Shown here one piece after another: positions 51,633-61,684 of a stretch of 64,000 bases of DNA (positions are counted from its first letter, which is position 1; each line of letters begins with the position of its first letter). Under the pieces are notes generated by a model. That model was given only the letters and a program-made list of their open reading frames with translations, had not been told where the DNA came from and searched no databases. The translations under genes and the position numbers were made by a program. Source of the stretch: Symbiodinium sp. CCMP2592 (Eukaryota; Sar; Dinophyceae; Suessiales; Symbiodiniaceae); the NCBI GenBank assembly GCA_905221615.1, contig CAJNDT010000125.1:571501-635500 (forward strand). Direction: 5' to 3'.

Positions 51633-53153
51633 GTGGGTCCTTTGGCCTTCATGTCGATTACAGTGGAAGTGGGCCTGCTCAGTGGGAAGACAGCGGTTCT
51701 GAAAGCATACCTGGATGAGGAGGTGCTTTTTCTAAAGGATCGGGCGCAAACCAACCTTGGAGTCAGAAGAGGGCGGCTGCTGGATTTGTCTGGAAACGTC
51801 CTGGATGTATATGCATGCATCAAGCATGCTAGTGTGAAGGACGGTGACCGCTTGACGTTGCACGTCAATGTTGTTAAAGTTCAAGCCTCCCTCGCGGCCT
51901 TTGCTGCCACCCTTGGTGATGGATCTGTCGTGACCTGGGGAGAAGAGAAGTATGGTGATGACAGCAGTGCTGTGCGGGGTCAGCTGCTGCAAAATGTGCA
52001 GCAGATCCAAGCCACTTTCAGCGCTTTTGCTGCCATCCTCGCTGATGGATCCGTCGTGACCTGGGGTGATGCTCGCAATGGTGGTGACAGCTCGGCCGTT
52101 CAGGAGCAACTGAAACATGTGCAGCAGATCAAAGCCAACAATGTCGCTTTTGCTGCCATACTTGACGATGGCGCTGTCGTCACCTGGGGGCATGCTGGGT
52201 CTGGTGGAGACAGCAGAGCTCTACAGGGCCAGCTGAAGGATGTGCAGCAGGTTCAAGCCACTCACCACGCCTTTGCTGCCGTTCTTGGCGATGGATCCGT
52301 CGTCACCTGGGGTGATGCTGGCTGCGGTGGTGACAGCAGTGTTGTGCAACACCAGCTGAAGAATGTGCAGCAGATCCAAGCCTCTGAGGCTGCTTTTGCT
52401 GCCATACTCGGCGACGGATCGGTCGTGACCTGGGGTCCTGATCATTTTGGTGGTGACAGCAGTGCTGTGCGGGATAAACTTGCAAATGTGCGGCGCATCG
52501 AGACTACCGGAACCTGTTTTGCTGCACTGTGCGGCGATGGATCGGTCGTGACCTGGGGCCTCGCCGAGACCGGTGGAGACAGTGGTGCCGTTCGGGCCCA
52601 GCTGAGAAATGTGCACCAAATCCGAGCCACTAAACGTGCTTTTGCCGGCATTACCAGTGACGGAACTGTCGTGACTTGGGGCGATAACGAGAATGGTGGT
52701 GACAGCAGTGCTGTGCAGGATCAATTGAAAGACGTGCAGCAGATTCAAGCCTCTTACAACGCTTTTGCTGCCATTCTGGGCGACGGATCTGTCTTGACCT
52801 GGGGTTGTATCAGCAGCGGTGGAGACAGTAATGCTGTGCAGAGCGAGTGCAGGAATGTGCAGCAAATCCAAGCCTGTGACTGTGCTTTTGCTGCCATTCT
52901 TGGCGATGGATCCGTCGTGACCTGGGGCTGTGCCGGCGCGGGTGGAGACAGCAGAGCTGTGCAGGCTCAGCTGAAGAACGTTCAACAAATACAAGCCACC
53001 ACTTGCGCTTTTGCTGCCATTCTGAGCGATGGATCCATCGTGACATGGGGTGACGCATGGTGGGGTGGTGACAGTACGGTCGTGCAGGATCAGCTGCGCG
53101 ACTGCTGTTGTTCGTGCAATATTAGTACTTCAGTTGCCGACAGGTGGCAGTAA
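51633..53153 (+). CDS. Ubiquitin-like + RCC1/BLIP-II-like repeat protein 2
   Basis: Intronless, 506 codons from the first ATG. The internal Met at 51651 (MSITVEVGLLSGKTAVLKAY) aligns with the starts of genes 1 and 3 and is the likely start. The ubiquitin-like domain (about 70 residues) is followed by ten 41-residue repeats with the FAAILGDGSVVTWG / GGDSSAVQDQL core. Repeat 1 has one extra residue (QLLQNVQQ) and repeat 6 is the most diverged (FAALCGDGSVV). The last repeat breaks off into a short Cys-rich tail, CCCSCNISTSVADRWQ. Ten blades exceed the usual seven of BLIP-II and RCC1, so more than one propeller or an open solenoid is possible. The long minus-strand frames here are mirror artefacts of the repeat. 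Confidence 0.88.
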   Translation: MGPLAFMSITVEVGLLSGKTAVLKAYLDEEVLFLKDRAQTNLGVRRGRLLDLSGNVLDVYACIKHASVKDGDRLTLHVNVVKVQASLAAFAATLGDGSVVTWGEEKYGDDSSAVRGQLLQNVQQIQATFSAFAAILADGSVVTWGDARNGGDSSAVQEQLKHVQQIKANNVAFAAILDDGAVVTWGHAGSGGDSRALQGQLKDVQQVQATHHAFAAVLGDGSVVTWGDAGCGGDSSVVQHQLKNVQQIQASEAAFAAILGDGSVVTWGPDHFGGDSSAVRDKLANVRRIETTGTCFAALCGDGSVVTWGLAETGGDSGAVRAQLRNVHQIRATKRAFAGITSDGTVVTWGDNENGGDSSAVQDQLKDVQQIQASYNAFAAILGDGSVLTWGCISSGGDSNAVQSECRNVQQIQACDCAFAAILGDGSVVTWGCAGAGGDSRAVQAQLKNVQQIQATTCAFAAILSDGSIVTWGDAWWGGDSTVVQDQLRDCCCSCNISTSVADRWQ

Positions 53154-53510
53154 TTTCGTTGTCGGAGCCCGCTCCACGAGGGGCTTACACGGATTAGTGT
53201 TTAGGTTCCCGCGAAAGCACATGCTGTAAACGAGATCAAGCATTGCTGACCTGATGTAGTGAACTCGAACGACAAAAAGTGTTTGTGGCAGTGCTAAACA
53301 TGAGCGAATGAGACAAGGGGCACTGCTCCGAGGTAGCGCCTTAGCCAATGAAACAAATGTTTTTTCTTGATAAGTTTCGTTGCAGCACTGTCTGCAGCAC
53401 CGTGCGAGAGTTGAGCATGCATGAACCCACACTGCCCAAACTCGCTCCGACATCACATGCTTTGAGACCCAACTTCGAGCATGAGCGCTGTTACAGATTG
53501 ACCCAATTTC
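53154..53510. other. Downstream of RCC1 gene 2, no gene called
   Basis: Unique DNA. A minus frame at 53130-53456 overlaps the gene end and lacks support. Confidence 0.35.
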
Positions 53511-53622
53511 CTTGGCGTTCTTCTGGTTGGCTCTTTAGACTGTAACTTTTGGGGTGTCTTTATGAACTATAGTAAGGAGCCCAAAAGTTTAACTTTTTGG
53601 CGGGGTTCAGAAGTCAGCCAAG
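53511..53622. mobile_element. palJ element, short form
   Basis: CTTGGCGTTCTTCTGGTTGG to GGTTCAGAAGTCAGCCAAG, flanked by TTTC (53507-53510, 53623-53626). Confidence 0.75.
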
Positions 53623-54170
53623 TTTCTACATCCTGGAAGACAGCGGATGAAAGTCAGCCTGTCGGGGTTTATACACACATCTGAAATAGTAACTGTGTTT
53701 TCTCAGAGAGCTGTATGATGTGTCGTGTCCCTCATACGCTGTATGGACTTGTGTAGAAACACAGACAGAATCATACACCTCGAATCCTCATTCCATTGAG
53801 CCCTGGACACTGAAATCCAGACCCTCTAGAACCCTGGCCAAACTATCAGGGTTTCAGGAAGGGTTCGAGAAAGGCTACGGTAGTATGACGGTTCACTTCT
53901 TAATAAGGGTTCTTTCAGGGGTTCTGCAAAGGCTAGAATGAGGGGTATAGTATGGGGGCCATAATAACTAGAATCGTATTTTGCGGTATAGTATCTTGTG
54001 GCCTTATAGAGACTATATATCTGAAAGCTACTCCCGTCAGATTTTTTAATGTAGTCAGTTCCCTATATTAGTGCATGTTTCTGTAGGCCGCGAAACGGAA
54101 GTATGGCAATCCAAACCATAAGCCCAAAGCAGTATCTCAAGCACACAGCCGTTTTACATTTAAGTTTCAG
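53623..54170. other. Intron-like stretch
   Basis: Weak C-rich DNA 53760-53830 and AT-rich palindrome remains (53930-54080). No gene. Confidence 0.35.
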
Positions 54171-54317
54171 GGTTTGCACTTTAGTAATTTGGGCTATCTG
54201 GAGCCCGAAGGTGCCAGGGTGCCATACCGGATGAGTTTCAACACTGTCGCCTATCAGCGCTGCAACAGTCGGAAGTACAAACCCTCGACCGCCAAGTCAA
54301 CGCTGAAGACAGTTTAG
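54171..54317 (+). CDS. Putative terminal exon
   Basis: Follows a pyrimidine-rich acceptor (TTTAAGTTTCAG). 48 codons plus TAG: GLHFSNLGYLEPEGARVPYR, then MSFNTVAYQRCNSRKYKPST, ending AKSTLKTV. The stop codon is the TAG of the first GTTTAGGGG unit of the following G-rich tract, so alternatively the exon ends at a GT there. Basic C-terminus. Family unknown. Confidence 0.5.
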   Translation, partial: GLHFSNLGYLEPEGARVPYRMSFNTVAYQRCNSRKYKPSTAKSTLKTV

Positions 54318-54508
54318 GGGTTTAGGGTTTAGGGCGTAAAATCCTAGCTTCCAGAAGGACACTGACACCCACGACCCAAGCCTCAGATCATAAGCCGCAG
54401 ACCCGGCACTCCAAGCAGCTCACGTGAAGCACTGAAGTGCTGAGAACCCCGCGACAACATGTATGTAAATACCGAACTCTGGAGCACAACCTATGAGCCC
54501 ACAGTAAG

Positions 54509-54511
<3 letters not shown>

Positions 54512-54563
<52 letters not shown>
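54512..54563. repeat. GA microsatellite
   Basis: Pure (GA)n of about 52 bp. Confidence 0.95.
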
Positions 54564-54567
<4 letters not shown>

Positions 54568-54600
54568 GAGACAGAGTTGGGGTTCAGGGTAATGGTATAT

Positions 54601-54698
54601 GGGAGCTTCCGAAAACTAGGGGTACCTTATTTGGGGGTCCTTATAATAAGGATCCTACTAGGGTACTATATCAGGGTCCCCTATTTTCGGAAACTCCC
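54601..54698. mobile_element. palB element
   Basis: GGGAGCTTCCGAAAACTAGG to TATTTTCGGAAACTCCC. ATAT precedes it; the right flank ACAA no longer matches. Confidence 0.75.
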
Positions 54699-54739
54699 AC
54701 AATGGACCTGACTAGTGTTTTGTTTAGCTACAGGGAACT

Positions 54740-54870
54740 CCAGAAAGTTGGAATATGGTTTCATGGTAGGATACCCTATAATTTACCATAGAAGGGATAG
54801 GATTCCCCTAAACCCTAAAGCTGCCATGCCCTCAAAAAAAAACCTGGATAATCATATTCCAACTTTCTGG
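54740..54870. mobile_element. palC element with telomere-like insert
   Basis: CCAGAAAGTTGGAATATGG to ATATTCCAACTTTCTGG. Relative to the copy at 48296, 46 bp (54804-54849) are inserted, containing CCCTAAACCCTAAA and a run of nine A, flanked by GGAT (54800-54803, 54846-54849). Confidence 0.8.
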
Positions 54871-54940
54871 CTTTTACCTTAGGGAGTTTTGGTGGAGACG
54901 CAGCATGCTCAACCTTGAAGCCGCCTTACACCTTGAGCCT

Positions 54941-55059
54941 TACGTAAAGGATCATGGGACTTAGTAACTAGGGCTATAAATAATGTAATCATACTTACTT
55001 ATATCCCCCAATTAGGGTACTTATAACCTTACTTACTAAGTCCCATGATCCTCCAAGTA
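54941..55059. mobile_element. palD element
   Basis: TACGTAAAGGATCATGGG to CCCATGATCCTCCAAGTA; inner GACTTAGTAACTAGGGC. Confidence 0.75.
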
Positions 55060-55073
55060 TATACACCCTGAAG

Positions 55074-55225
55074 TCTACGAGGTCGCCGTACAGAACAATG
55101 CTCCCGTGCAGAGAGATCTGCACAGCCTCGGAGGCGTGGCCGGGAGCATCGTTGTCTCAATCCCGGAACCCCTTGTAGTGCCGCTTTACTCCCACGGCCA
55201 AAGGCTGAAAAGACCGAAGAACTAG
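55074..55225 (+). CDS. Putative exon
   Basis: Follows ACCCTGAAG. Frame YEVAVQNNAPVQRDLHSLGG, then VAGSIVVSIPEPL and VVPLYSHGQRLKRPKN before TAG at 55223. A GT at 55175 (GTAGTG) after PEPL would be phase-compatible with the exon at 55314-55391 across a 139-bp intron, so it may be internal rather than terminal. Convincing codon use; family unknown. Confidence 0.48.
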
Positions 55226-55313
55226 AATTCCAACCTTGGAGCATGCGAGGCTTGCAAGCTGTTCGGCAATAGGGTTGCGGTCTTTACATTCGGGGGATTT
55301 GGAGTTAGTTTAG

Positions 55314-55391
55314 GGCCCCCGCAACTGCCATTTCTTTCGCACCTTCAACCACGGCATGAAATCCTGCTGCAAGTGCCGTCGGCTGCTCTTG
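55314..55391 (+). CDS. Putative exon with Cys/His zinc-ligand pattern
   Basis: Between TAG at 55313 and GT (GTTACTC) at 55392: 26 codons, phase 0. Reads GP then RNCHFFRTFNHGMKSCCKCR and RLLL. The H-x11-C-x2-C-x3-L spacing is close to the first half of a C1-type zinc module, but with one exon this is only a resemblance. Confidence 0.45.
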
Positions 55392-55799
55392 GTTACTCGT
55401 ATTCTCCAGGCAATAAGAACACATTGACGTTGATTTCTATCACCTTGAACTCAACCCCCTGACCCTGAACCCTTCTCCAAAGCCAACTCTGCGTGACAAC
55501 GACAAGGAGGACGAACACATCGGCAAGTAACCCACTGCCTGATTTCCTTAAAAAATCACCGGAAACCGAGATGGGCAAAGCACAACGTAACAGTAACAGA
55601 TTATCAGGGTTGCTGTGGCTCTTGATGTTGCGACTTTTGTTAGTATGGCAATTGCATGTTAATGTACAACAAATGTGACAGCCACCCACTACCTGATGTC
55701 CTCCAAATCACTGGAGCCTCAGACGGGCAAAGTGAAGCGTAAGAGTTGCTGTTGCTGTCGTCGTCGCTGTGGTTGTGGTACCTATCTAGTACTAGTACT

Positions 55800-55800
55800 T

Positions 55801-55888
<88 letters not shown>

Positions 55889-55900
55889 AAGTACTACTAG

Positions 55901-55967
<67 letters not shown>

Positions 55968-55980
55968 GTACTACTACTAC
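55800..55980. repeat. CTA trinucleotide microsatellite
   Basis: (CTA)n of about 180 bp with two short interruptions (CAAGTACTACTAG, GTACTACT). It creates Leu-, Thr- or Val-rich frames. Confidence 0.95.
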
Positions 55981-55989
55981 CCGCTGATA

Positions 55990-57092
55990 ACCCTGTCACA
56001 ACCTTATGGAGCCGATTACAAGGCCTCTGCAGGACACGGTCATAGTCATAGCCCGAAGCTAAAGCCCCAGTCCCAATCCTGAATCGCCTGTGCTCAGGGT
56101 TTTTTAGGTTTTGGGGGTTCAGGCGCAGGGTTTAGTAGGGTTTAGGGGTTAGGGGTTTAGGGGTTTGGGGGTTTAGGGTTTTCAGGGTCTAGGGTTTAGG
56201 AAACAGCTTGCTCAGGTCTTCAGCGGATGGCTTCTCATTTGCCTCGGTGTGGAGGCCATGCCCAGATATTGTGATGTTTCACGTTTGGCTGATGCTGGAG
56301 AAATGTTGAGGTTGCGGTACTGCACAGACATTTCACTCACTTTCAGTGCTAATCGTCATACAGACTCAGGGTTCCTCTCGTAGACATATTATCTTAAATT
56401 TGGGCCCAGGGTTCAGAGCCAGGGGTGTGTTGCCAATTCTTCTCACGCACGATCTGCGGTTCTCCCGTAAGGGTGCAGCCAGCTCAATCTAACCGACCGA
56501 TGGCGATCCCCGAAATCGATGTCAGCTTGTACCCCTAATGCTGTGGACTCTGCGCGGGGAGGGGTTTAGGGTTTGGGGCACAGGCGACGGAACAGACTGA
56601 AGACTTGATAATGAATTGATTTGCGTGTACTACAGAGTCGCTTGAGGCATCTGTCTTATTCCACATATCATTCGTAACCCTAGCCCTCCGGGTTGTTCCG
56701 CCACACTGAGTGGGATGTCGTGCCAGACATCACGAAGCTTTGGCTATGGATGTTGCCGTCAGATGCTTCAGATGGAGCCCAGAAACATGGATAAGGCATG
56801 CAGATTACATGGACCTGAAGCACAGCGAGCCATTGACCCGTCTGTGCAGCGTCCACGGACAGAACAGTTGCTGTTTTCGTCCAAACGTTTGATCCAGCGA
56901 AGACATGGCAGACCAATTGCGAGAAGGGAAATGGGCAGCCTGACCCTAAGCCCTACCTACAGGCTCATACCCTACCCCTTTTTCAGGTGACCTACTTTTC
57001 TATATATCAGATCCTAACTTAAGAACTAGGTACCCTAAAAAAGGGGTAGAGTAGCACTGCGATGCTTGGCATGGCCACCGAGAAATCATAGA
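55990..57092. other. Intron-like stretch, no gene called
   Basis: G-rich telomere-like tract 56095-56205 and a short one near 56560. Unique DNA 56220-56550 and 56600-56990 with overlapping frames; no motif. Confidence 0.35.
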
Positions 57093-57228
57093 GACCCTTA
57101 AAGGGTTGGGGGGAGGGGAGTAGGCGACTATACTTCCTTAAATAGGTCTTCATTAAGTCCTTATCATAGGTATTAAGGCCCCCGACCCCCTAAACCCTAA
57201 ACGCTATCCCCCTAAACCCTAAGGGTCC
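57093..57228. mobile_element. palL-like element with telomere-like arm
   Basis: GACCCTTAAAGGGTTGGGGG at the left, CTAAACCCTAAGGGTCC at the right, inner TATACTTCCTTAAATAGG. Inverted relative to 61414-61522; its C-rich arm consists of CCCTAAACCC units. Confidence 0.55.
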
Positions 57229-58284
57229 TTATGATGAAAGAATTCTTTGGCATCACCAGAGGCAGATCCTCCGTGGAACCATAGGATCTTGCGCTGCTTG
57301 CTGCACAGAGGCATTTTCATTTAAGTGACCAAAGAAAGAATATTTGTTTTAATATAGGTATAAGTAAATAAACATATATATATATACACATATATATCTC
57401 CAATGTCTATCATTGTATATATATGGAAACACTATATAGACGTATAGGCAACATACTTGCATACATACAAGCACTTATTTTGTGAACCTTTCATTCGTAT
57501 TATGTTCGTTGAATTATTGCAGCTACATACAATTTGCCGATTTCGCGTAGCGTACATTAGTTCTACCGTGCTGCAACCCGGTTTTGGACGCTAGAATGCT
57601 TCGAGCTTTAGCACCCGGGGTCTTCTCAGGGCTGTCTTGGCTTTGGAGTGCAGAGAAATATTCAAGTTCTTGGTCTAAGTTTATCAGTTTATCATTTAAA
57701 TTTAAACTTAAGGTGTTCGGGTTGGTGGGGTTCGGGTTGTAGGGTTTAGAGTTTGGGCTTGGGCATATGGCCTGCGGCAGGAGCTCTGTTAGTGCTCTTG
57801 TCGCTCTTTTGTCGAGTGTGATGCCGGCACGATCCATGGCACTGGCCATAGCTGGCGAATGCCAGCACCCTCTGAAGACTTGTCAATACTGCGTCCAGCT
57901 GATCTCACAAACAATTTACTCAGATTGCGCACGAATGATCTCGCCCTGCCACTCAGGTACTCCGGGACAAGTACCGGTGTGGCCCCCGGCACAGTGAGCA
58001 AACTGCATAAACTGTAACTGTATATTATAGGGGCCTTATTAATAGTTACCTATATTATGTCATTTTGGTGGTTCCTTATTATGACTTTGGTATAATGGCC
58101 CCCAAATCCTATTGAAATTAATTGTTAAGGTCCCTATATAAACGTTGAGCCCTGAACCCTTGAACCCCACCCTACAAAGCACAGACCCTAAACCCCTCAA
58201 CACCCAGACATTCAGCGGTATGGGGTTTGGGATTTAGGTCCAGAGCCTTGAAGCTTTGAACGCCTGCTTGCGGGCACCCTCCGA
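57229..58284. other. Unique stretch with one possible coding segment
   Basis: TA-rich DNA near 57365-57430, G-rich tract 57715-57770, then a + frame 57767-57997 with paired Cys (GECQHPLKTCQYCVQLISQT) that might be an exon, an AT-rich palindrome (58020-58150) and a C-rich tract (58150-58205). Confidence 0.33.
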
Positions 58285-58359
58285 AAAGTAGATCCCTTAA
58301 TGGGGGTTCCCATGAAGTACCCTTAGTAGTATAGGGCCCCAAATTAGGGGATCTACTTT
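58285..58359. mobile_element. palO palindromic element
   Basis: AAAGTAGATCCCTTAATGGG and GGGGATCTACTTTC are inverted. Single copy seen. Confidence 0.5.
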
Positions 58360-59072
58360 CTAGATCCTCCCAGGGGTCTGGGTATTGTAGCCCTTATGGA
58401 CCCTTTAACGGAATCCTTTCTATTTATTACGGCCCCTGCACTAGGGCCCCGAGTCACGCCCCAAACTGCTAGGGTGTTGGCCACTGGTATCGACCCACCA
58501 ACGTTGCCCGGTTAGACTTCAGGTTTACGATTATGGGTCAGGACTTAGGGCTTTGAGTTTAGAAGGAGTGCTATTGAACGATTTTTCAACTGCTACTGAG
58601 CACAAATTCTCGCATTTTGGGGCGCAGAGGCTTCATGTGAAGGAGTCATGTCAGGCTTTGGCTTGTTGTCTGAGGATGTAGAAGCTCAAAGATTTTCGGT
58701 AGTGTAGACGTCAGGTTTTCTGCTCGGCTCGATCCTGTTTATCCTCTGCAGGTTGCGCTGAAAGCCCTGAGCGCCGAGAGTCCCTTCCTGCAATCCCCAG
58801 GCCCCCCGCCCCCCCCCCCCCTTCCCCGGCAAACCCTGAACTCAAATCCCCGCCCGTATGTCCGGTTTGGGCTTGTGATTCGTCACATCTTATCGCCTTT
58901 AGAAATACGACCGTTGCGTTACACCCCAGGAATTCCTGCAAAGCCTCAAAGAGCGCTCCGGCCCTGTAGGACCCTTCAAAAACTCTTTTAAAGCAGCCTT
59001 GTTCGTTCTTTTTTGTAAGATCCCTATATACCCTAAACCCTAAAGATCTGAAACCCTAAACCCTAAACCCAG
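58360..59072. other. Intron-like stretch with C-rich tracts
   Basis: Unique DNA, a poly-C run near 58807-58821, and CCCTAAACCCTAAA just before the next exon. No gene called. Confidence 0.4.
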
Positions 59073-59215
59073 TATGACAACACTGGAGTCGAAACTTCTC
59101 TGCCTTGCCCAGGAGGCATCGGCTGCTTTCTGTGGCAAGCTGCTCTTTGCCATCTCCGGTCTGTCAAAGAACTCGAACGTCCTTCAGGCCATTTTGTTTG
59201 TTGGTAGTCGGGTGG
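59073..59215 (+). CDS. Putative internal exon
   Basis: C-rich telomere-like tract ending ACCCAG, then 143 bp, then GTAAGCC, the best donor in the window. Frame TTLESKLLCLAQEASAAFCG, KLLFAISGLSKNSNVLQAIL, FVGSRV. A moderately hydrophobic, helical segment that could lie at a membrane. G-rich tract follows from 59230. Family not recognised. Confidence 0.6.
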
Positions 59216-59229
59216 GTAAGCCCTTTGGA

Positions 59230-59440
59230 TACTGTACACGTAAGGTTTGGGCATGTAGGGTTGGGGCTTGAGGTATCTTTAGGGTTTACAGGTCAAGAGT
59301 CTAGGGTATTTGGGTTTAAGGGTTCCGGAACTCAGGTTTGGGCGTTTAGCATCTGGGGTTTAGCTTTCTGGTCAAGGGTTTCCCATGTGGATAGCCTTGC
59401 ATGTTTGACACAGGGTGAGGTAGGGTAGGGTTTGGGCTGG
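59230..59440. repeat. Telomere-like tract, G-rich
   Basis: TTTAGGG, TTTGGGC and TTTAAGGG variants, strongly degenerate. Confidence 0.65.
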
Positions 59441-59734
59441 AAGGCCCAAGAGCTTTCAGTTCGATCAGGTCAGAGCTGAAGAGTCCAGTCGTGGCAGTCC
59501 TTCGAAAGATGTTAAGTCTTAAGTGCTCACAACAAACTCTGACATGTCGGAACATAAATGCGAGCGTAACGTCCTCAGTGCATCCCTCCAGCCACAATTA
59601 CCCGGGCAAGGCTCCTATGTAAAGCAACCTCTTTCCGGCAAGGCCAGTAAGAAGCTCACGTTTCTACTGCCTGCACCACATTACTATCAGTATGCCTAGC
59701 AGGCCTAGCATGCTGATGGTCATCTAGACCCAAA
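59441..59734. other. Unique stretch, no gene recognised
   Basis: Short frames only. Confidence 0.35.
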
Positions 59735-59860
59735 AGTAATCTGGCAATAAGACAGGTGCCTTTTTTTGGTTCAAAGGGGCTTATAAGTATAAGGGAACCT
59801 GAACCCTAAATAAAGGGAATAAGGTCCTACTCTAGGTCCTACTGTTGATGACTTTATTCC
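59735..59860. mobile_element. palI-like diverged element, inverted copy
   Basis: AGACCCAAAAGTAATCTGG, ACAGGTGCC, GGGAACCTGAACCCTAAATA in this order is the reverse complement of the element at 60350-60460. Confidence 0.6.
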
Positions 59861-60349
59861 TGCATTACCTTAAAGGCTCTAAACTATGGGAATTATGGTA
59901 TATTCCTTATTGCGTGTAATGCAGGATTTATGCCCCTAAACCCTGAACTCCCTATAGATCCCTTAAAGGAACCCCTTAAAGGTACCCATGTAGATCCCTT
60001 CACAGGAACCCCAGGATTTATATCACCAACAGTAGTCATCAATATTTGGCCACCCGGCGCGAGACGTTGGAGTGGAAGCCCGAAGCACGAAGCTCAAATC
60101 CCAAGGGCCTGAATCTGCAACAAATGCTCGGGAATATTTAGTGTCTAAGGTTTAAGGTTTAGGGTCTAAGGTTTAAGGTTTAGGGTTTAAGTTTCAGGGT
60201 TTATGGAACCCGGACTCCTTATGTATAGTTTTGAGTTTCAAGCGTGCCGCCCTATCGAACCCTAGAACGGAAGATGTCTTAGTGAGTTTCCAGGTAGGGT
60301 TTAGGGTGTAGGGTTGATTCAATTGTGATCCCCGGACTAAATTCTTACT
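59861..60349. other. Stretch between inverted copies
   Basis: Short C-rich (59925-59945) and G-rich (60140-60210, 60295-60315) tracts. A frame at 59930-60112 is not supported. Confidence 0.35.
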
Positions 60350-60460
60350 AGGACCTGGAGTAGGCCCCTATTCCCTTTATTTAGGGTTCAGGTTCCCTTG
60401 TACTTTTGAACCAAACAGGGCACCTTTTCTGTTCCCAGGTTACTCTTGGGTCTAGCTTAG
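60350..60460. mobile_element. palI-like diverged element
   Basis: TATTCCCTTTATTTAGGGTT, CAGGTTCCCTTGTAC and GGTTACTCTTGGGTCTAG; inverted partner at 59735-59860. Confidence 0.6.
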
Positions 60461-61108
60461 GACTTCATTCCAATCTGTAGCAGAGCACACCTTACTCCCG
60501 TGAAGCCTTACCTTTACCACTAGGCATCCATTGGACCTTTTAGGTTAGGCTTAGCAAAAACTACCTGGACCCCAAAGAAACTGCAGTTTTAGGGTTCCTT
60601 ATTATAAATTGTTTATATACATCCTTAAAAAGGTAAGTTGTTTGGGGCTAGGGTCGTATTTGCGAACTACCAGGTAAATCCAGGATTCATTCCGACTCTG
60701 CTACACGCCATGCCTAAGGTTTCGGGTTTTAGGATTTAGGGTTTAGTTTAGGGTTTAGGGTCTAGCGCTTCAGACTTCTGTCAAGTTACACCCAAGAAGC
60801 AGCCGACGTAGCGCAGCGTTCGAAAGATACGTAAACTCTGCAGTAAATCCCAGAGACTCTATACGGACCCCAAAGGCCGGAACCTACAACCTCAACCGTC
60901 TCAATTCCGAAACCAGTTAGACAGGTCTGAGAAGACTTTGTTGTTCGTTAACCCTAGGGGTCCAAGTACGTAATTATCATATACTCTCCTCTCCAAAATA
61001 GCAACCTACATTCTACGTAACTAATATCCTAAACCCAAATACCCAACTATTGGATCCTTTGGAATGTTGGGGTAAGTTTCTTTAAGGGCTTTGGGGGTCC
61101 TCCCAGGT
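60461..61108. other. Palindrome remains, no gene
   Basis: Outer arms GTAGCAGAG (60477 region) and CTCTGCTAC (60699 region) enclose a palF-like core (TTAGGGTTCCTTATTATAAA .. TCCTTAAAAAGGTAAGTTG, 60588-60645). Then a G-rich tract (60720-60765) and a palA left-end fragment (60954-60990). Confidence 0.45.
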
Positions 61109-61219
61109 CTTCCACGAGGCCCATTTTCCCTTTTTGTCGTGGCAGGTTCCTTAGATTGAAATATAAACTACCCAATACCCTAAAGGGAGCCCTGTTTTAT
61201 CCTAAGGTACTGCCTGGAG
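61109..61219. mobile_element. palI element, diverged
   Basis: CATTTTCCCTTTTTGTCGTG, CAGGTTCCTTAGATTG and CCTAAGGTACTGCC correspond to the palI layout. Confidence 0.5.
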
Positions 61220-61282
61220 CCCCCAAGTAACTTAAGTACCCTTTAACGGAATCTCTTATTCCTCATTAAGAGGTGGTTTTGG

Positions 61283-61398
61283 TCTACAATACTGTGACGC
61301 CCTATAGTATAGACATTGGCCTTAATGTATCCCTACCTTTGTAGTTTAGGGCCTAAGTATATGCTATATGAGTACATGGACCTTCAGGGAAGGATGGC
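61283..61398. mobile_element. palA element, left end degraded
   Basis: CCTATAGTATAGACATTGGCC at the left inner arm, CTATATGAGTACATGGACC at the right. Confidence 0.55.
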
Positions 61399-61413
61399 TA
61401 CCTTAAGTTGTAA

Positions 61414-61522
61414 GGACCCTTAGGGGGGTGGGTGGGGAGTGGGGTAGGGGGCCTTGATACCCATAATAGGGGCTTAATAAGGCCTATTTAAGGAAGTATA
61501 GCCCCTTCCCCCCTGAGGGTCC
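61414..61522. mobile_element. palL-like element
   Basis: GGACCCTTAGGGGGGTGGG at the left, CCCCCCTGAGGGTCC at the right, inner CCTATTTAAGGAAGTATAG. Confidence 0.65.
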
Positions 61523-61684
61523 CTAAACCCTAAACCCCTATGACTTCAACCCTAAGGGCCCCTTAAGGGTCCCTAAACCCTAGACCCCAAGCCAAAACAG
61601 AAACCCTAAGCCCAAGAATAAATCCTAAACCCTGAACCCTAAGCCCTAAACCCCAAACCCTAAACCTTAAACCCTAAGCCCAAG
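61523..61684. repeat. Telomere-like tract, C-rich
   Basis: CCCTAAACCCCTATGAC through AAACCTTAAACCCTAAGCC, ending at CCCAAG. Confidence 0.8.

Noticed and set aside
55640..56082. Leu-, Thr- and Val-rich frames
   Set aside because: Artefacts of the (CTA)n microsatellite.
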